From positions 1-64,000 of the forward strand of contig DAORPQ010000002.1 in NCBI GenBank assembly GCA_035442025.1: a stretch of DNA of 64,000 bases. The letters run 5' to 3'. Origin of the DNA: Competibacter_A sp003527885 (GTDB lineage: Bacteria > Pseudomonadota > Gammaproteobacteria > Competibacterales > Competibacteraceae). The stretch's first letter is position 1, and each line of letters begins with the position of its first letter. Position numbers and translations under genes: made by a program. A model generated the notes under the pieces. The model did not search any database and had not been told where the DNA came from. It saw nothing but the letters and a program-made list of their open reading frames with translations. Positions 1-8,344 of the stretch are shown here, in pieces.

Positions 1-68
1 GCCTCGCGGGCGCTGACCACTTTGCCGCGTTCGGGAATGTTCAGCAAAGCAAGCAAGGGATGCTGCAT
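1..68 (-). CDS. Acyl-CoA:acetate/3-ketoacid CoA transferase, N-terminal fragment
   Basis: Only the first 22 or so codons lie in the window; the gene runs off the left edge on the minus strand. The visible start reads MQHPLLALLNIPERGKVVSA followed by REA, which matches the N-terminus I know from the large CoA transferases (YdiF/propionate CoA-transferase type), where KVVSAREA leads into the first CoA-binding domain. A good ribosome site (AGAGGA) lies 8 bases before the ATG. It lies directly downstream of the GntP permease on the same strand, so the two are probably one operon that imports a short hydroxy or keto acid and activates it with CoA. The call rests on a short stretch, so it is moderately sure. 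Confidence 0.6.
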   Translation of the reverse strand, partial: MQHPLLALLNIPERGKVVSARE

Positions 69-140
69 GGAAATTTCCTCTCGATGGTGCTTGCAAGGAA
101 CGCCGCCCCGTGCAGGGGGGCGGGTTTTCTGGCGGATGCT

Positions 141-1532
141 TCAGAAGTTGCCGAACAGCGATCCCAGCGTGATAACGGTTACCAGGGCAATCAAGGGGAT
201 AATGACCGACACCATGAAGATATCGAAATAGGACTGCTTGTGGGTCAACCGGCAAATGCCCAGCAAGGTGATGACTGCGCCGTTATGGGGTAGGGAATCG
301 AAACAGCCCGACGACATTACCGCCACCCGGTGCAGCAGTTCCGGGCTGAGGCCGATGGCGTTGGCCAGCTCCAGATATTTCGCACCCAGCGTGCTCAGGG
401 CAATACTCATGCCGCCGGAGGCTGAACCGGTGATGCCCGCCAGCACGTTAACCGCGACCGCTTCCGAAATCAGCGGATTTTGCGATACGCCGAGCACCGC
501 GTCCTTCACCACCACGAACGCTGGCAGGGAGGCGATGACGTTGCCATAGCCGACCTCGGAAGCGGTGTTGAAGATCGGCAGCAGCGAACCCATGGTGCCG
601 GCATTGAGCGATTCGACGACATTTTTCCAGCGTTGCCAGTGCACGATCACGATAAACAGGATGGCGATGATCAGCGCGACAATAATCGACCACAAACCCG
701 CCACCGCCGATAGTTTGGTGGCGCCATATTTCGGCTCGGCCAGATAACTGGCGTCGATGCCGGGGAACACCACATAGGTGAACAGGGCGTTCAGGCCAAT
801 CACCAGCAGAATCGGCAGTAACGCAATGAAAAAAGAGGGCAGCAGCGCGCTGTCTTGATCAGGATTCAGATTTTCGTTGGTATGTTCGCCGTAGCCTTCG
901 CCAGCAGCCATTGCCCGCTTGGCGCGGCTATGCAGCCACAGGGTGCCGAGGATCATCATGATCAAGCCGCCGATGGTGCCAAGGCCGGGGGCGGCGAAGG
1001 TGTTGGTGCCGAAGAACGGCGCTGGAATGGCGTTCTGAATGGCGGGAGTGCCGGGAAAAGCGGTCATGGTGAAGGTGAAGGAACCCAAGGCGATGGCGCC
1101 AGGGATGAAGCGCTTGGGCATCCCGATTTCGCGGAACAGGGCCGCGCCGATGGGGTAAACGGCGAAGGCGACCACGAACAGCGACACGCCGCCGTAGGTC
1201 AGAATACCGCACGACAGCACGATGGCGAGGATAGCCCGATCCCGGCCGACCTTGTTGACGATCCAGTGGGCGATGCTCTTGGCCGAGCCGGAGTCGTCCA
1301 TCAGCTTGCCGAAGATCGCCCCCAGCATGAACAACGGGAAGAACTTGAGCAGATAGCCGCCCAATTCCTTCATAAACACCTGGGTGTAGGTGGGCAGTAG
1401 CAGATGTGCGCTGCCGCCGATCAGTACGGCGAGCAAGGCCATGATCGGGGCCAGAACGAGCACGTTGATGCCGCGATAGGCGAGATACATCAACAAGCCC
1501 AATGACAGGATAATGCCGATAACTCCCAACAT
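141..1532 (-). CDS. GntP-family permease, probable D-3-hydroxybutyrate importer
   Basis: 463 residues, almost entirely hydrophobic, with about a dozen predicted membrane spans, the normal size for the GntP gluconate/hydroxy-acid:H+ symporter family in the inner membrane. Family-like stretches include FPLFMLGAIFGKLMDDSGSA near residue 45, the FPGTPAIQNAIP loop and the C-terminal SGCFDSLPHNGAVITLL segment. GntP members take up gluconate, glycerate or 3-hydroxybutyrate; the CoA transferase gene immediately downstream favours 3-hydroxybutyrate or another ketone body over a sugar acid, but this is inferred from context. AAGGA precedes the ATG at a good distance. A LysR-type gene is divergent from it. 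Confidence 0.85.
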   Translation of the reverse strand: MLGVIGIILSLGLLMYLAYRGINVLVLAPIMALLAVLIGGSAHLLLPTYTQVFMKELGGYLLKFFPLFMLGAIFGKLMDDSGSAKSIAHWIVNKVGRDRAILAIVLSCGILTYGGVSLFVVAFAVYPIGAALFREIGMPKRFIPGAIALGSFTFTMTAFPGTPAIQNAIPAPFFGTNTFAAPGLGTIGGLIMMILGTLWLHSRAKRAMAAGEGYGEHTNENLNPDQDSALLPSFFIALLPILLVIGLNALFTYVVFPGIDASYLAEPKYGATKLSAVAGLWSIIVALIIAILFIVIVHWQRWKNVVESLNAGTMGSLLPIFNTASEVGYGNVIASLPAFVVVKDAVLGVSQNPLISEAVAVNVLAGITGSASGGMSIALSTLGAKYLELANAIGLSPELLHRVAVMSSGCFDSLPHNGAVITLLGICRLTHKQSYFDIFMVSVIIPLIALVTVITLGSLFGNF

Positions 1533-1665
1533 GAGAGGGTTTCCTTTGGCTGGTTCGTTGGTGTTTGGCGCTGGGGCCGCTGGGGTCGCTGGCTACTTTA
1601 GGCCGGCCAGTTAAGCATAGCAGCCAGGCCTCAAGGTGAAAATTTGCAAAAAAACTGAAAATACT

Positions 1666-1679
1666 GTGCGGAAATGCAC
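1666..1679. promoter_or_regulatory. Palindrome GTGC-N6-GTAC-like (GTGCGGAAATGCAC) between permease and LysR gene
   Basis: The 198 bases between the permease start and the LysR start hold an A/T-rich tract (1640-1664) and the inverted repeat GTGC-GGAAAT-GCAC. LysR proteins usually bind an imperfect palindrome with a T-N11-A core between divergent genes; this repeat has a T-N10-A core, so it is a candidate operator rather than a clear match. It is close to the LysR gene, as expected for autoregulation. Confidence 0.3.
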
Positions 1680-1730
1680 GGACTTGCCCACACTCAAACT
1701 CAGGCTCGTGTGAGGATTGAAAGGTGGGTG

Positions 1731-2639
1731 ATGAAAAGTGAAATGGACTGGAATGATTTACGCTACTTTTTGGCGGCGGCGCGGTTGGGTCGGCTGAGTC
1801 CGGCTGCCCGTCGTTTGCAGGTCGAGCACAGCACGGTATCGCGCCGGATCGATGGCCTAGAGCGGGCGATGGGGACGCGGCTGTTCGAGCGCCATCGGGA
1901 TGGTTTGATCTTAACCGAAGCGGGTCACGCTTTATTGCCGATGGCGGAGCAGGTGGAAGCCACCGTCGCGGTGCTGTCGGAAGCGTTGTCAGGTCAGGAT
2001 CTCTCCGTGCGCGGCGAAGTACGGCTCGGCACCCCCGAAGGGCTGGCGGTGTGCTTCCTGACCCCACACCTCAAACCGCTGCTCGACGATTATCCGAATC
2101 TGACCGTTGAATTGCTGGCGCTGCCGCGACTGGCGAATCTGGCCAGTCGTGAGGCCGATTTGGCGATCACGCTGGAACCGCCACGCCGTGGCCCTTATGT
2201 GGTCTCCCGCTGGACGGATTTCGCCTATTTCCTCTACGGCGCCAGGGATTATCTGAAAACGCATAAGCCGATCACCACCCGCGCCGATTTGGCCAGACAT
2301 CCTTTCATCGCGTATATCGACGACTACTTGCTGATTCCAGAGCTGCGATTTCTCGAAAAACTCTGCGAAAAACCGAATCTGCGGTTTAGCTGCACCAGCA
2401 TGTTGGCTCACAAGGAAGCCGTGCTGGCCGGGGTCGGGCTGGCGGTGCTCACGCCCTACATCAGCGCGGGCGATCCTCGGTTGGTGAAAGTGTTGCCGGA
2501 TGAAGCCTACTTTCGGCACACGTTTTGGCTGGCGGCGCACGCGGATCGCCTCCGGCTCAAGCGGGTGCGACTGGTGTGGGATTATCTGATGGGCTTAATC
2601 GAAACCCGGCGCCAGTTATTCCTCGGTAGCGAGGGTTGA
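1731..2639 (+). CDS. LysR-family transcriptional regulator
   Basis: 302 residues from the ATG at 1731, the usual LysR length. The N-terminal winged helix-turn-helix is clear (about residues 5-65: DLRYFLAAARLGRLSPAA, then the HSTVSRRIDGLE recognition helix), followed by a substrate-binding-protein-like effector domain. The start at 1731 is preferred because AAAGGTGGG sits just before it; a frame extension to 1674 adds residues without family resemblance. It is divergent from the GntP permease, so it most likely regulates the permease and CoA transferase in response to the imported acid. Closest general class is the GcvA/AmpR-like branch of LysR proteins, which I cannot refine further. Confidence 0.88.
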   Translation: MKSEMDWNDLRYFLAAARLGRLSPAARRLQVEHSTVSRRIDGLERAMGTRLFERHRDGLILTEAGHALLPMAEQVEATVAVLSEALSGQDLSVRGEVRLGTPEGLAVCFLTPHLKPLLDDYPNLTVELLALPRLANLASREADLAITLEPPRRGPYVVSRWTDFAYFLYGARDYLKTHKPITTRADLARHPFIAYIDDYLLIPELRFLEKLCEKPNLRFSCTSMLAHKEAVLAGVGLAVLTPYISAGDPRLVKVLPDEAYFRHTFWLAAHADRLRLKRVRLVWDYLMGLIETRRQLFLGSEG

Positions 2640-2666
2640 GCCCGAATCGAGGGAAGATTTCGGGGG

Positions 2667-5396
2667 TTATTGCTTCTCCGAGTCCAGTTGCCCGACCAAT
2701 GCCTCGCGCAGCGCGGCGTATTTGTCGGGATCATTCAAGATGCGGTTATCGCGGTCGGTGACGAAGAAGATGTCTTCCGCGCGGGCGCCGATGGTGGCGA
2801 TCTTGGCGTTGTGCAATTGGACCCCACATTGAATGAACGCTTGTCCGACCCGGCACAACAGACCTGGACGGTCCCAGGACACCAGTTCCACCATGGTCCG
2901 GCCATTGGTGGCGTCTTCGCGGAAGGAGACCGAAGTCGGTATGTGAAAAGCTTTTTGAATCCGTGAGATATGCCGGCTGGGCGACAGCGGAACGGCATCC
3001 GGGCGGTTGAGGTGATGCAGGAGCGCCGTCACGATATCCTTGATCCGCGCCCGGTCCCGGATGAGCGCGCCGGAATCTTCCAGCACCGTGAAGCTGTCCA
3101 GCGTATAACCGCTGTGACCGGTGATGATGCGCGCGTCCAGAATGGTCAAGCCCAACTGGTCGAGAATGGAGGTGATCAGGGCGAACAGATTGTCCTGGTC
3201 GCGGGTGTAAATGAAAATTTCGGCGCCGCCCCGGCTCGGATCGTCGCGGGCCATGACCAGCGGTCGCGGGTCGTGGCGTTTCTTGAGGATAGCCCGGGTG
3301 TGCCAGGTGATTTCGTCGGCGGAATGGCGCAGGAAGTAATCGTCGCCGAAGCCTTCCCAAACCTGATCGATACGGGGTCCGTCGATTTTGGTGACGCTCA
3401 AGCGCTGGCGTGCGTGCGCCTGGACTTCGCGGATGCGTTCCTCCTTGTCGATCGGGTTGTCCAAGCCGCGCCGCAACGCCCGGCGCGTGGCCTCGTACAA
3501 CTGCCACAACAGCGAGTTTCGCCAAGTGTTCCACAGCTTGGGATTGGTGGCGCGAATGTCGGCGACCGTCAGCAGATACAGGTAGTCCAGATGCATCTGA
3601 TCGCCCATCAGCCGGGCGAAGGCATTGATGACATCCGGGTCGTGAATGTCCTTTTTTTGGGCGGTCAGCGACAGGGTCAAGTGCTGGCGCACCAGCCAGG
3701 CGACCAGCCGGCCGTCGAAGGAGCTCAAACCGTGCTGGCGGCAAAAGCGTTCCGCGTCCTCGGCGCCCAGCTCCGAGTGATCGCCGCCGCGTCCCTTGCC
3801 GATGTCGTGGTACAGCCCGGCGATATAGAGCAACTCCGGCTTGGGCAAACTCTCCATGATGGCGTTACAGCGCGGCAGTTCCCCGGCGAATTGCGGCAGG
3901 AAAAAGCGCCGCAGGTTGCGCACCACGAACAGGATATGCTGGTCCACCGTATAAGCGTGAAACAGGTCGTACTGCATCCGCCCGACGATGTGGCCGAATT
4001 CCGGCAGATAGGCGGGCAGCACCCCGTAGGCGTTCATCAGCCGCAGTTGCTGGGTGACGCCGTGCGGCTGGCGCAGGATCTCCATGAACAGGCTGCGCGT
4101 GCGCACGTCGTTGCGGAATTTTTCGTCGATCAGCGGCCGGTGGTCGCGAATCAGCCGGATGGTGCTGGCGCGGATGCCCTTGATTTCAGGGTACTGTTGC
4201 AAGAGCAGAAAAATTTCCAGCAAGGCAAAGGGGTAGCGCAGAAAAACGTTTGGCCGCACCGCTTCCAGATAGCCGCGCCTCACCTGAAAGCGGCGGTTGA
4301 CCGGCTGCGGTTCGTCGGAATCGTCGGCCGGCAGGATCGCTTCCTCAAACAGTTGCAGCAACATCTCGTTCAACTGGCACAGGGCGGTGACCGTGCGGTA
4401 ATAACGCTGCATGAACTGTTCGACGCCCAGCGTGTGGTCCTGGTCCCGATAGCCGAACCGCTGGGCGATGCGCCGCTGGTGGTCGAACAGCAGGGTATCC
4501 TCGCGGCGGCCGGTGAGGACGTGCAGGGCGAAGCGCACCTGCCAGAGAAAATTGCGGCATTCGATCAGTTCGGCGTATTCGCTCGGGCTCAGGAAGCCAT
4601 GATCGACCAGTTCCTGTAAGGTGCTGGCCCCGAAGTGGCGCTTGGCGACCCAGCCGATCATCTGGAGATCGCGCAGGCCACCGGGCCCGTCTTTGATGTT
4701 CGGCTCCAGATTGAAAGCGGTTTCGTTGTATTTGTGGCAGCGCTCGCAGCGCTCTTGCCGCTTGGTTTCGAAGAACGCGCCATCCGGCCAGATGCGGTCG
4801 GGACCGGTCATGGCGCGCATCCGCTCGAACAGCTCCGATGAACCGGTCAGCAAACGGGCTTCCATCAGGCTGGTGGCGACCGTGATGTCGGCCGCGCCCT
4901 CGTGCGCGCAATCCTCGACCGTGCGCACGCTGTGGCCGACCTCCAGACCGATATCCCACAAAAAGGTCAAAAAGCGTTCCAGGCCGGAGCGGCGGGTGTC
5001 GAGCGCCGTATCGTCCAGCAGGATCATGATATCCACATCCGATCCGGGATGCAGTTCGCCGCGGCCGTAACCGCCCACCGCCACCAGGGCAAGATCGCTG
5101 GTGTCCGCTTCGAAGTGGTGCCGCCAAGCGCATCGCAGCACTTCGTCCATCAACCGGGCGCGGGCGGGCACCAGTTCATGCGCGGGGCTACCGGCCTCGA
5201 ACCAAGTTTTGAAGCGAGCGGCGCTCGCTTTGAGCAGACCGCGAAACGAGGCGAGCGAACCGGCCTCCGCCAGCTCGTGCTCGAACGCGCTCAGCTCCAG
5301 GGCGATGCCGTTCCCCGTCGGGTCCGGTTGCGGGGCGGCGGGTTGGAATGCCGGCGGGCGAGCGCGGGCGGGCGGGCTATTGAAATCCATGCGCAT
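2667..5396 (-). CDS. glnD: Bifunctional [PII] uridylyltransferase / uridylyl-removing enzyme
   Basis: 909 residues, close to the roughly 890 of enterobacterial GlnD. Domain order is complete: a nucleotidyltransferase domain with the G-x-G-S-D-x-D signature (GGYGRGELHPGSDVDIMI, about residues 107-125), a helical linker, an HD hydrolase domain (LYHDIGKGRGGDHSELGA, about residues 515-535) and two C-terminal ACT domains that sense glutamine (about 710-800 and 830-905). It uridylylates PII when glutamine is low and removes the group when glutamine is high, so it controls nitrogen assimilation. It starts 16 bases after map on the same strand, the usual gammaproteobacterial map-glnD pair. The first 35 residues are Pro/Ala-rich; a second in-frame ATG lies two codons further in. 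Confidence 0.97.
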   Translation of the reverse strand: MRMDFNSPPARARPPAFQPAAPQPDPTGNGIALELSAFEHELAEAGSLASFRGLLKASAARFKTWFEAGSPAHELVPARARLMDEVLRCAWRHHFEADTSDLALVAVGGYGRGELHPGSDVDIMILLDDTALDTRRSGLERFLTFLWDIGLEVGHSVRTVEDCAHEGAADITVATSLMEARLLTGSSELFERMRAMTGPDRIWPDGAFFETKRQERCERCHKYNETAFNLEPNIKDGPGGLRDLQMIGWVAKRHFGASTLQELVDHGFLSPSEYAELIECRNFLWQVRFALHVLTGRREDTLLFDHQRRIAQRFGYRDQDHTLGVEQFMQRYYRTVTALCQLNEMLLQLFEEAILPADDSDEPQPVNRRFQVRRGYLEAVRPNVFLRYPFALLEIFLLLQQYPEIKGIRASTIRLIRDHRPLIDEKFRNDVRTRSLFMEILRQPHGVTQQLRLMNAYGVLPAYLPEFGHIVGRMQYDLFHAYTVDQHILFVVRNLRRFFLPQFAGELPRCNAIMESLPKPELLYIAGLYHDIGKGRGGDHSELGAEDAERFCRQHGLSSFDGRLVAWLVRQHLTLSLTAQKKDIHDPDVINAFARLMGDQMHLDYLYLLTVADIRATNPKLWNTWRNSLLWQLYEATRRALRRGLDNPIDKEERIREVQAHARQRLSVTKIDGPRIDQVWEGFGDDYFLRHSADEITWHTRAILKKRHDPRPLVMARDDPSRGGAEIFIYTRDQDNLFALITSILDQLGLTILDARIITGHSGYTLDSFTVLEDSGALIRDRARIKDIVTALLHHLNRPDAVPLSPSRHISRIQKAFHIPTSVSFREDATNGRTMVELVSWDRPGLLCRVGQAFIQCGVQLHNAKIATIGARAEDIFFVTDRDNRILNDPDKYAALREALVGQLDSEKQ

Positions 5397-5412
5397 TCCG
5401 AAAGGGCCGGGG

Positions 5413-6207
5413 CTAAGGCGGATTGCCGGAGCCGAGCGTGAGCACCTCGTGACCGCTGTCGGTGACCAACACGGTATGCTCCCACTGCGCGGAAATGGAA
5501 TGGTCCTTGGTGACCACGGTCCAGCCGTCGGGCAACAGTTTGACGTGTCGTTTGCCGGCGTTGATCATCGGCTCGATGGTGAAGGTCATGCCTGGAACCA
5601 GCTCGACGCCGGCGCCGGGGTCGCCGTAATGCAAGACTTGCGGCTCCTCGTGAAATTCCCGGCCGATGCCGTGGCCGCAGTATTCGCGCACCACCGAACA
5701 ATGCTGTGCTTCGGCATGTTTCTGGATGGCGTGGCCGATATCGCCGAGCCGGATGCCGGGCCGCACCAGCCGGATGCCGACCCACAAACACTCAAACGCG
5801 ATCTGGGTCACCCGCTGCGCGGCGACCGGCGGCGTGCCGATCTGAAACATCCGGCTGGTGTCGCCGTGAAAGCCATCCTTGATGACCGTGATATCGAGGT
5901 TGACCACATCGCCTTTTTTGAGCTTTTTCGGCCCCGGAATGCCGTGACAGACCACATGGTTGACCGAGGCGCAGATCGATTTGGGAAAACCCCGGTAGTT
6001 GAGCGGGGCCGGGATGGCCTGCTGGACATCGACGATATGGTCGTGGCAAAGCCGGTCCAACTCTTCGGTGGTGACGCCCTCGCGAACATGCGGGCCGATC
6101 ATGTCCAGCACCTCGGCGGCCAGCCGGCCGGCCACGCGCATTTTTTCGATCTCTTCGGCGGTCTTGAAGGTGATGCTGGTCGGTTTTTTGGGGGCTCTTT
6201 GGAACAT
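5413..6207 (-). CDS. map: Type I methionine aminopeptidase
   Basis: 264 residues from the ATG at 6207, the length of E. coli Map. It removes the initiator methionine from nascent proteins. The pita-bread fold metal ligands are present in order: the two Asp in the LDITVIKDGFHGDTSR region, His in GHGIGREFHEEPQ, Glu in FTIEPMINAG and Glu in QWEHTVLV. I chose 6207 because the frame upstream to 6303 codes for a basic, unrelated stretch, although the ribosome site before 6207 is weak. Map faces away from rpsB, the classic divergent arrangement. glnD follows 16 bases downstream and is probably cotranscribed. Confidence 0.96.
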   Translation of the reverse strand: MFQRAPKKPTSITFKTAEEIEKMRVAGRLAAEVLDMIGPHVREGVTTEELDRLCHDHIVDVQQAIPAPLNYRGFPKSICASVNHVVCHGIPGPKKLKKGDVVNLDITVIKDGFHGDTSRMFQIGTPPVAAQRVTQIAFECLWVGIRLVRPGIRLGDIGHAIQKHAEAQHCSVVREYCGHGIGREFHEEPQVLHYGDPGAGVELVPGMTFTIEPMINAGKRHVKLLPDGWTVVTKDHSISAQWEHTVLVTDSGHEVLTLGSGNPP

Positions 6208-6303
6208 GGGCTTCGGTCTGCGGGAAGGTGTTGAATCGAGGGTGGAGCGCTGGCTGGCGCGCGCGCCGCCGGTGGGAGCGGCGCGCGGCGACCAGCGGCG
6301 CAA

Positions 6304-6333
6304 TTGGTTTTCCCGAACGAACCATGTTATAAA
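6304..6333 (+). promoter_or_regulatory. Candidate sigma-70 promoter of rpsB-tsf
   Basis: TTGGTT (6304-6309) and TATAAA (6328-6333) are separated by 18 bases and followed by a G/C-rich stretch of the kind found at stringently controlled ribosomal promoters. It would give an rpsB leader of about 130 bases. The -35 match is modest. Confidence 0.45.
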
Positions 6334-6378
6334 GCGCGCGCCTTAATGGCAAACCTTACCGAGATTTTTTAATTCGCA

Positions 6379-6435
6379 CATCCGCCGACACGGCTGGCCG
6401 GGTGCCCCCCCGTGGGTCGCTGGCCGGGGCGGATG
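6379..6435 (+). promoter_or_regulatory. Structured rpsB 5' leader (candidate S2 autoregulatory RNA)
   Basis: CATCCGCC (6379-6386) is perfectly complementary to GGCGGATG (6428-6435), enclosing 41 bases that are themselves G/C-rich and able to fold. The stem ends 39 bases before the rpsB ATG. In gammaproteobacteria the rpsB leader (the t44/tff RNA region of E. coli) is the site where free S2 represses its own operon. Position and structure fit that role; I have not matched it to the covariance model. Confidence 0.4.
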
Positions 6436-6474
6436 GAGGCTCAACCCCGATTCCGATTAGGAGACTGTTCGGCG

Positions 6475-7233
6475 ATGGCGACTATTTCGATGCGCCAGAT
6501 GCTGGAGGCCGGCGTGCATTTCGGCCACCAGACGCGTTACTGGAACCCCAAGATGGCTCCGTATATTTTCGGAGCGCGCAGCAAAATTCACATCATCAAT
6601 TTGGAAAAGACCCTGCCGCTGTACCTGGACGCGCTGAATTACGTGGGGAAAATGGCGTCCAAGGGCGGAAAAGTCCTGTTGGTCGGCACCAAGCGCTCGG
6701 CGCGCGAGGCGACCGCCGAGGCGGCGATCCGCGCGGGTATGCCCTATGTCAACCACCGCTGGCTGGGCGGCATGTTGACCAATTTCAAGACGGTCCGCCA
6801 GTCGATCAAGCGGCTTAAAGAACTGGAATTGATGGCGCAGGACGGCACTTTCGAGCGCCTGGCCAAAAAGGAAGTGATCGGCTTGCGCCGGGATATGGAC
6901 AAGCTGGAGCGCAGCCTGGGCGGTATCAAGGACATGGCCAGCCTGCCGGACGCTTTGTTCGTGATCGATGTCGGCCACGAGCGAATCGCCGTGCAGGAAG
7001 CCAACAAGCTGGGAATCCCCGTGCTCGGCGTGGTGGATACCAACCATTCCCCCGATGGCGTGAACTACGTCATCCCCGGTAACGATGACGCCATCCGCGC
7101 CATCCAGCTGTACGTCGGCGGCGTGGCCGAGGCGGCGCTGGAGGGCCGGGCGCTGCTGGCGTCCGGTCGCAGCGCCGAGGAAGAGTTCGTTGAAATCCCC
7201 GAGGACCCGCTCCCGGCCGAAGGCGGCGTTTGA
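6475..7233 (+). CDS. rpsB: 30S ribosomal protein S2
   Basis: 252 residues from the ATG at 6475, normal S2 size. The start is MATISMRQMLEAGVHFGHQT, the strongly conserved N-terminus, and the protein contains NPKMAPYIFGARSKIHIINL and the RWLGGMLTNFKTV stretch. TTAGGAGA lies upstream at a slightly long spacing. S2 sits at the head-body junction of the small subunit and is needed for S1 binding. It is the first gene of the long rightward run and is followed by a terminator-like hairpin before tsf, as in E. coli. Confidence 0.99.
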   Translation: MATISMRQMLEAGVHFGHQTRYWNPKMAPYIFGARSKIHIINLEKTLPLYLDALNYVGKMASKGGKVLLVGTKRSAREATAEAAIRAGMPYVNHRWLGGMLTNFKTVRQSIKRLKELELMAQDGTFERLAKKEVIGLRRDMDKLERSLGGIKDMASLPDALFVIDVGHERIAVQEANKLGIPVLGVVDTNHSPDGVNYVIPGNDDAIRAIQLYVGGVAEAALEGRALLASGRSAEEEFVEIPEDPLPAEGGV

Positions 7234-7263
7234 ACCTGAACCCCTGGCGGCGCTTGCAAGAGG

Positions 7264-7293
7264 GCTCGCGCGCTCGGCGCGCGGGCTTTTTTT
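7264..7293 (+). terminator. rpsB-tsf intergenic terminator/attenuator
   Basis: A ten-pair stem (7264-7273 with 7277-7286, one G-T pair) closes on a TCG loop and is followed at once by seven T. This is a full intrinsic terminator lying between rpsB and tsf. In E. coli partial termination at the same place lowers tsf relative to rpsB output, so it probably acts as an attenuator here rather than an absolute stop. Confidence 0.85.
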
Positions 7294-7369
7294 GCGGGAT
7301 TGCGGTCGTTCAGGCTGATTTCATGAAGCGGGTTTTACTTTAGCTCGATTTTGTCAGAGGTAGGAAAGC

Positions 7370-8248
7370 ATGGCGGACATTACGGCGGCGCTGGTCAAGG
7401 AGCTGCGGGAGCGCACGGGTTCGGGACTGATGGAATGCAAGAAGGCCCTGCAAGAAACCGGCGGTGATATCGAAGCGGCGGTCGAGTCGATGCGCAAGGC
7501 CGGTCAGGCCAAGGCCGACAAGAAGGCCAGCCGCGTCGCCGCCGAAGGTCTGGTCGCGATCGGGCAGGCCGCTGGCGCGGCCGCCATGGTCGAGATCAAC
7601 TGCGAAACCGATTTCGTCACCAAAAACGATGATTTCCGGGCGTTCGCCGCCGCGGTGGCCGAAACCGCGCTGGCCGTGGGGCCGGCGGATCTGGACGCGC
7701 TACTGGCGGCCCCTATGGCCAACGGCCAAAGCGTCGAGCAGAACCGGCGCGACTGCATCGCCAAGATCGGTGAGAACATCAACGTCCGGCGTTGCGTCCG
7801 GTTCAGCAACCCCAAGGGTGTGCTGGGCAGTTACCTGCACGGCACCCGCATCGGGGTGCTGGTGGAGTTGGCGGGCGGCGACGCCGGGCTGGCCAAGGAC
7901 ATCGCCATGCACGTGGCCGCCAGCCGGCCGCTGTGCGTCAGCGCCGATCAGGTTCCGGCCGAGGTGGTGGCCAAGGAGAAGGAAATCTACGCCGCCCAGG
8001 CCGCGACCAGCGGCAAACCGGCCAGCATCGTCGAAAAGATGGTCGAGGGCCGCTTGCGCAAGTATTTCGACGAAATCACCTTGCTGGGCCAAGCCTTCGT
8101 CAAGGACCCCGACCAAACCGTGGAAAAATTGCTCGCGGCCCGCGACGCCAGGGTGGTCCGGTTCGAGCGCTTCGAACTGGGGGAGGGCATCGAAAAAAAG
8201 GCCGACAACTTTGCCGCCGAGGTGATGGCCCAAGTCCGCGGCGGTTGA
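7370..8248 (+). CDS. tsf: Translation elongation factor Ts
   Basis: 292 residues; E. coli EF-Ts has 283. It exchanges GDP for GTP on EF-Tu. The N-terminal UBA-like helix bundle reads ITAALVKELRERTGSGLMEC, then the conserved ETDFVTKNDDF motif at about residue 80, which contacts EF-Tu, and the coiled-coil/core domains follow. GAGGTAGGAAAGC before the ATG is a good ribosome site. It follows the attenuator hairpin and precedes pyrH by 96 bases. Confidence 0.99.
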   Translation: MADITAALVKELRERTGSGLMECKKALQETGGDIEAAVESMRKAGQAKADKKASRVAAEGLVAIGQAAGAAAMVEINCETDFVTKNDDFRAFAAAVAETALAVGPADLDALLAAPMANGQSVEQNRRDCIAKIGENINVRRCVRFSNPKGVLGSYLHGTRIGVLVELAGGDAGLAKDIAMHVAASRPLCVSADQVPAEVVAKEKEIYAAQAATSGKPASIVEKMVEGRLRKYFDEITLLGQAFVKDPDQTVEKLLAARDARVVRFERFELGEGIEKKADNFAAEVMAQVRGG

Positions 8249-8255
8249 AGGGCCA

Positions 8256-8275
8256 CCGGACCGCGACCGGTCCGG
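8256..8275 (+). other. Short hairpin between tsf and pyrH
   Basis: CCGGACCG and CGGTCCGG form a perfect 8-pair stem with a 4-base loop, eight bases after the tsf stop. There is no T run, so it is more likely an mRNA-stabilising or Rho-sensitive element than an intrinsic terminator. Confidence 0.45.
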
Positions 8276-8344
8276 CACCCGCCTCTGCCGTCCTGACCGC
8301 TAATACAGTACAATCCGCCCGTTGTCATCCCACGGATCGCGCCG

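Noticed and set aside
2970..4619. A 549-codon frame opposite glnD
   Set aside because: Mirror frame of a fully recognisable GlnD; no start signal or known domain.
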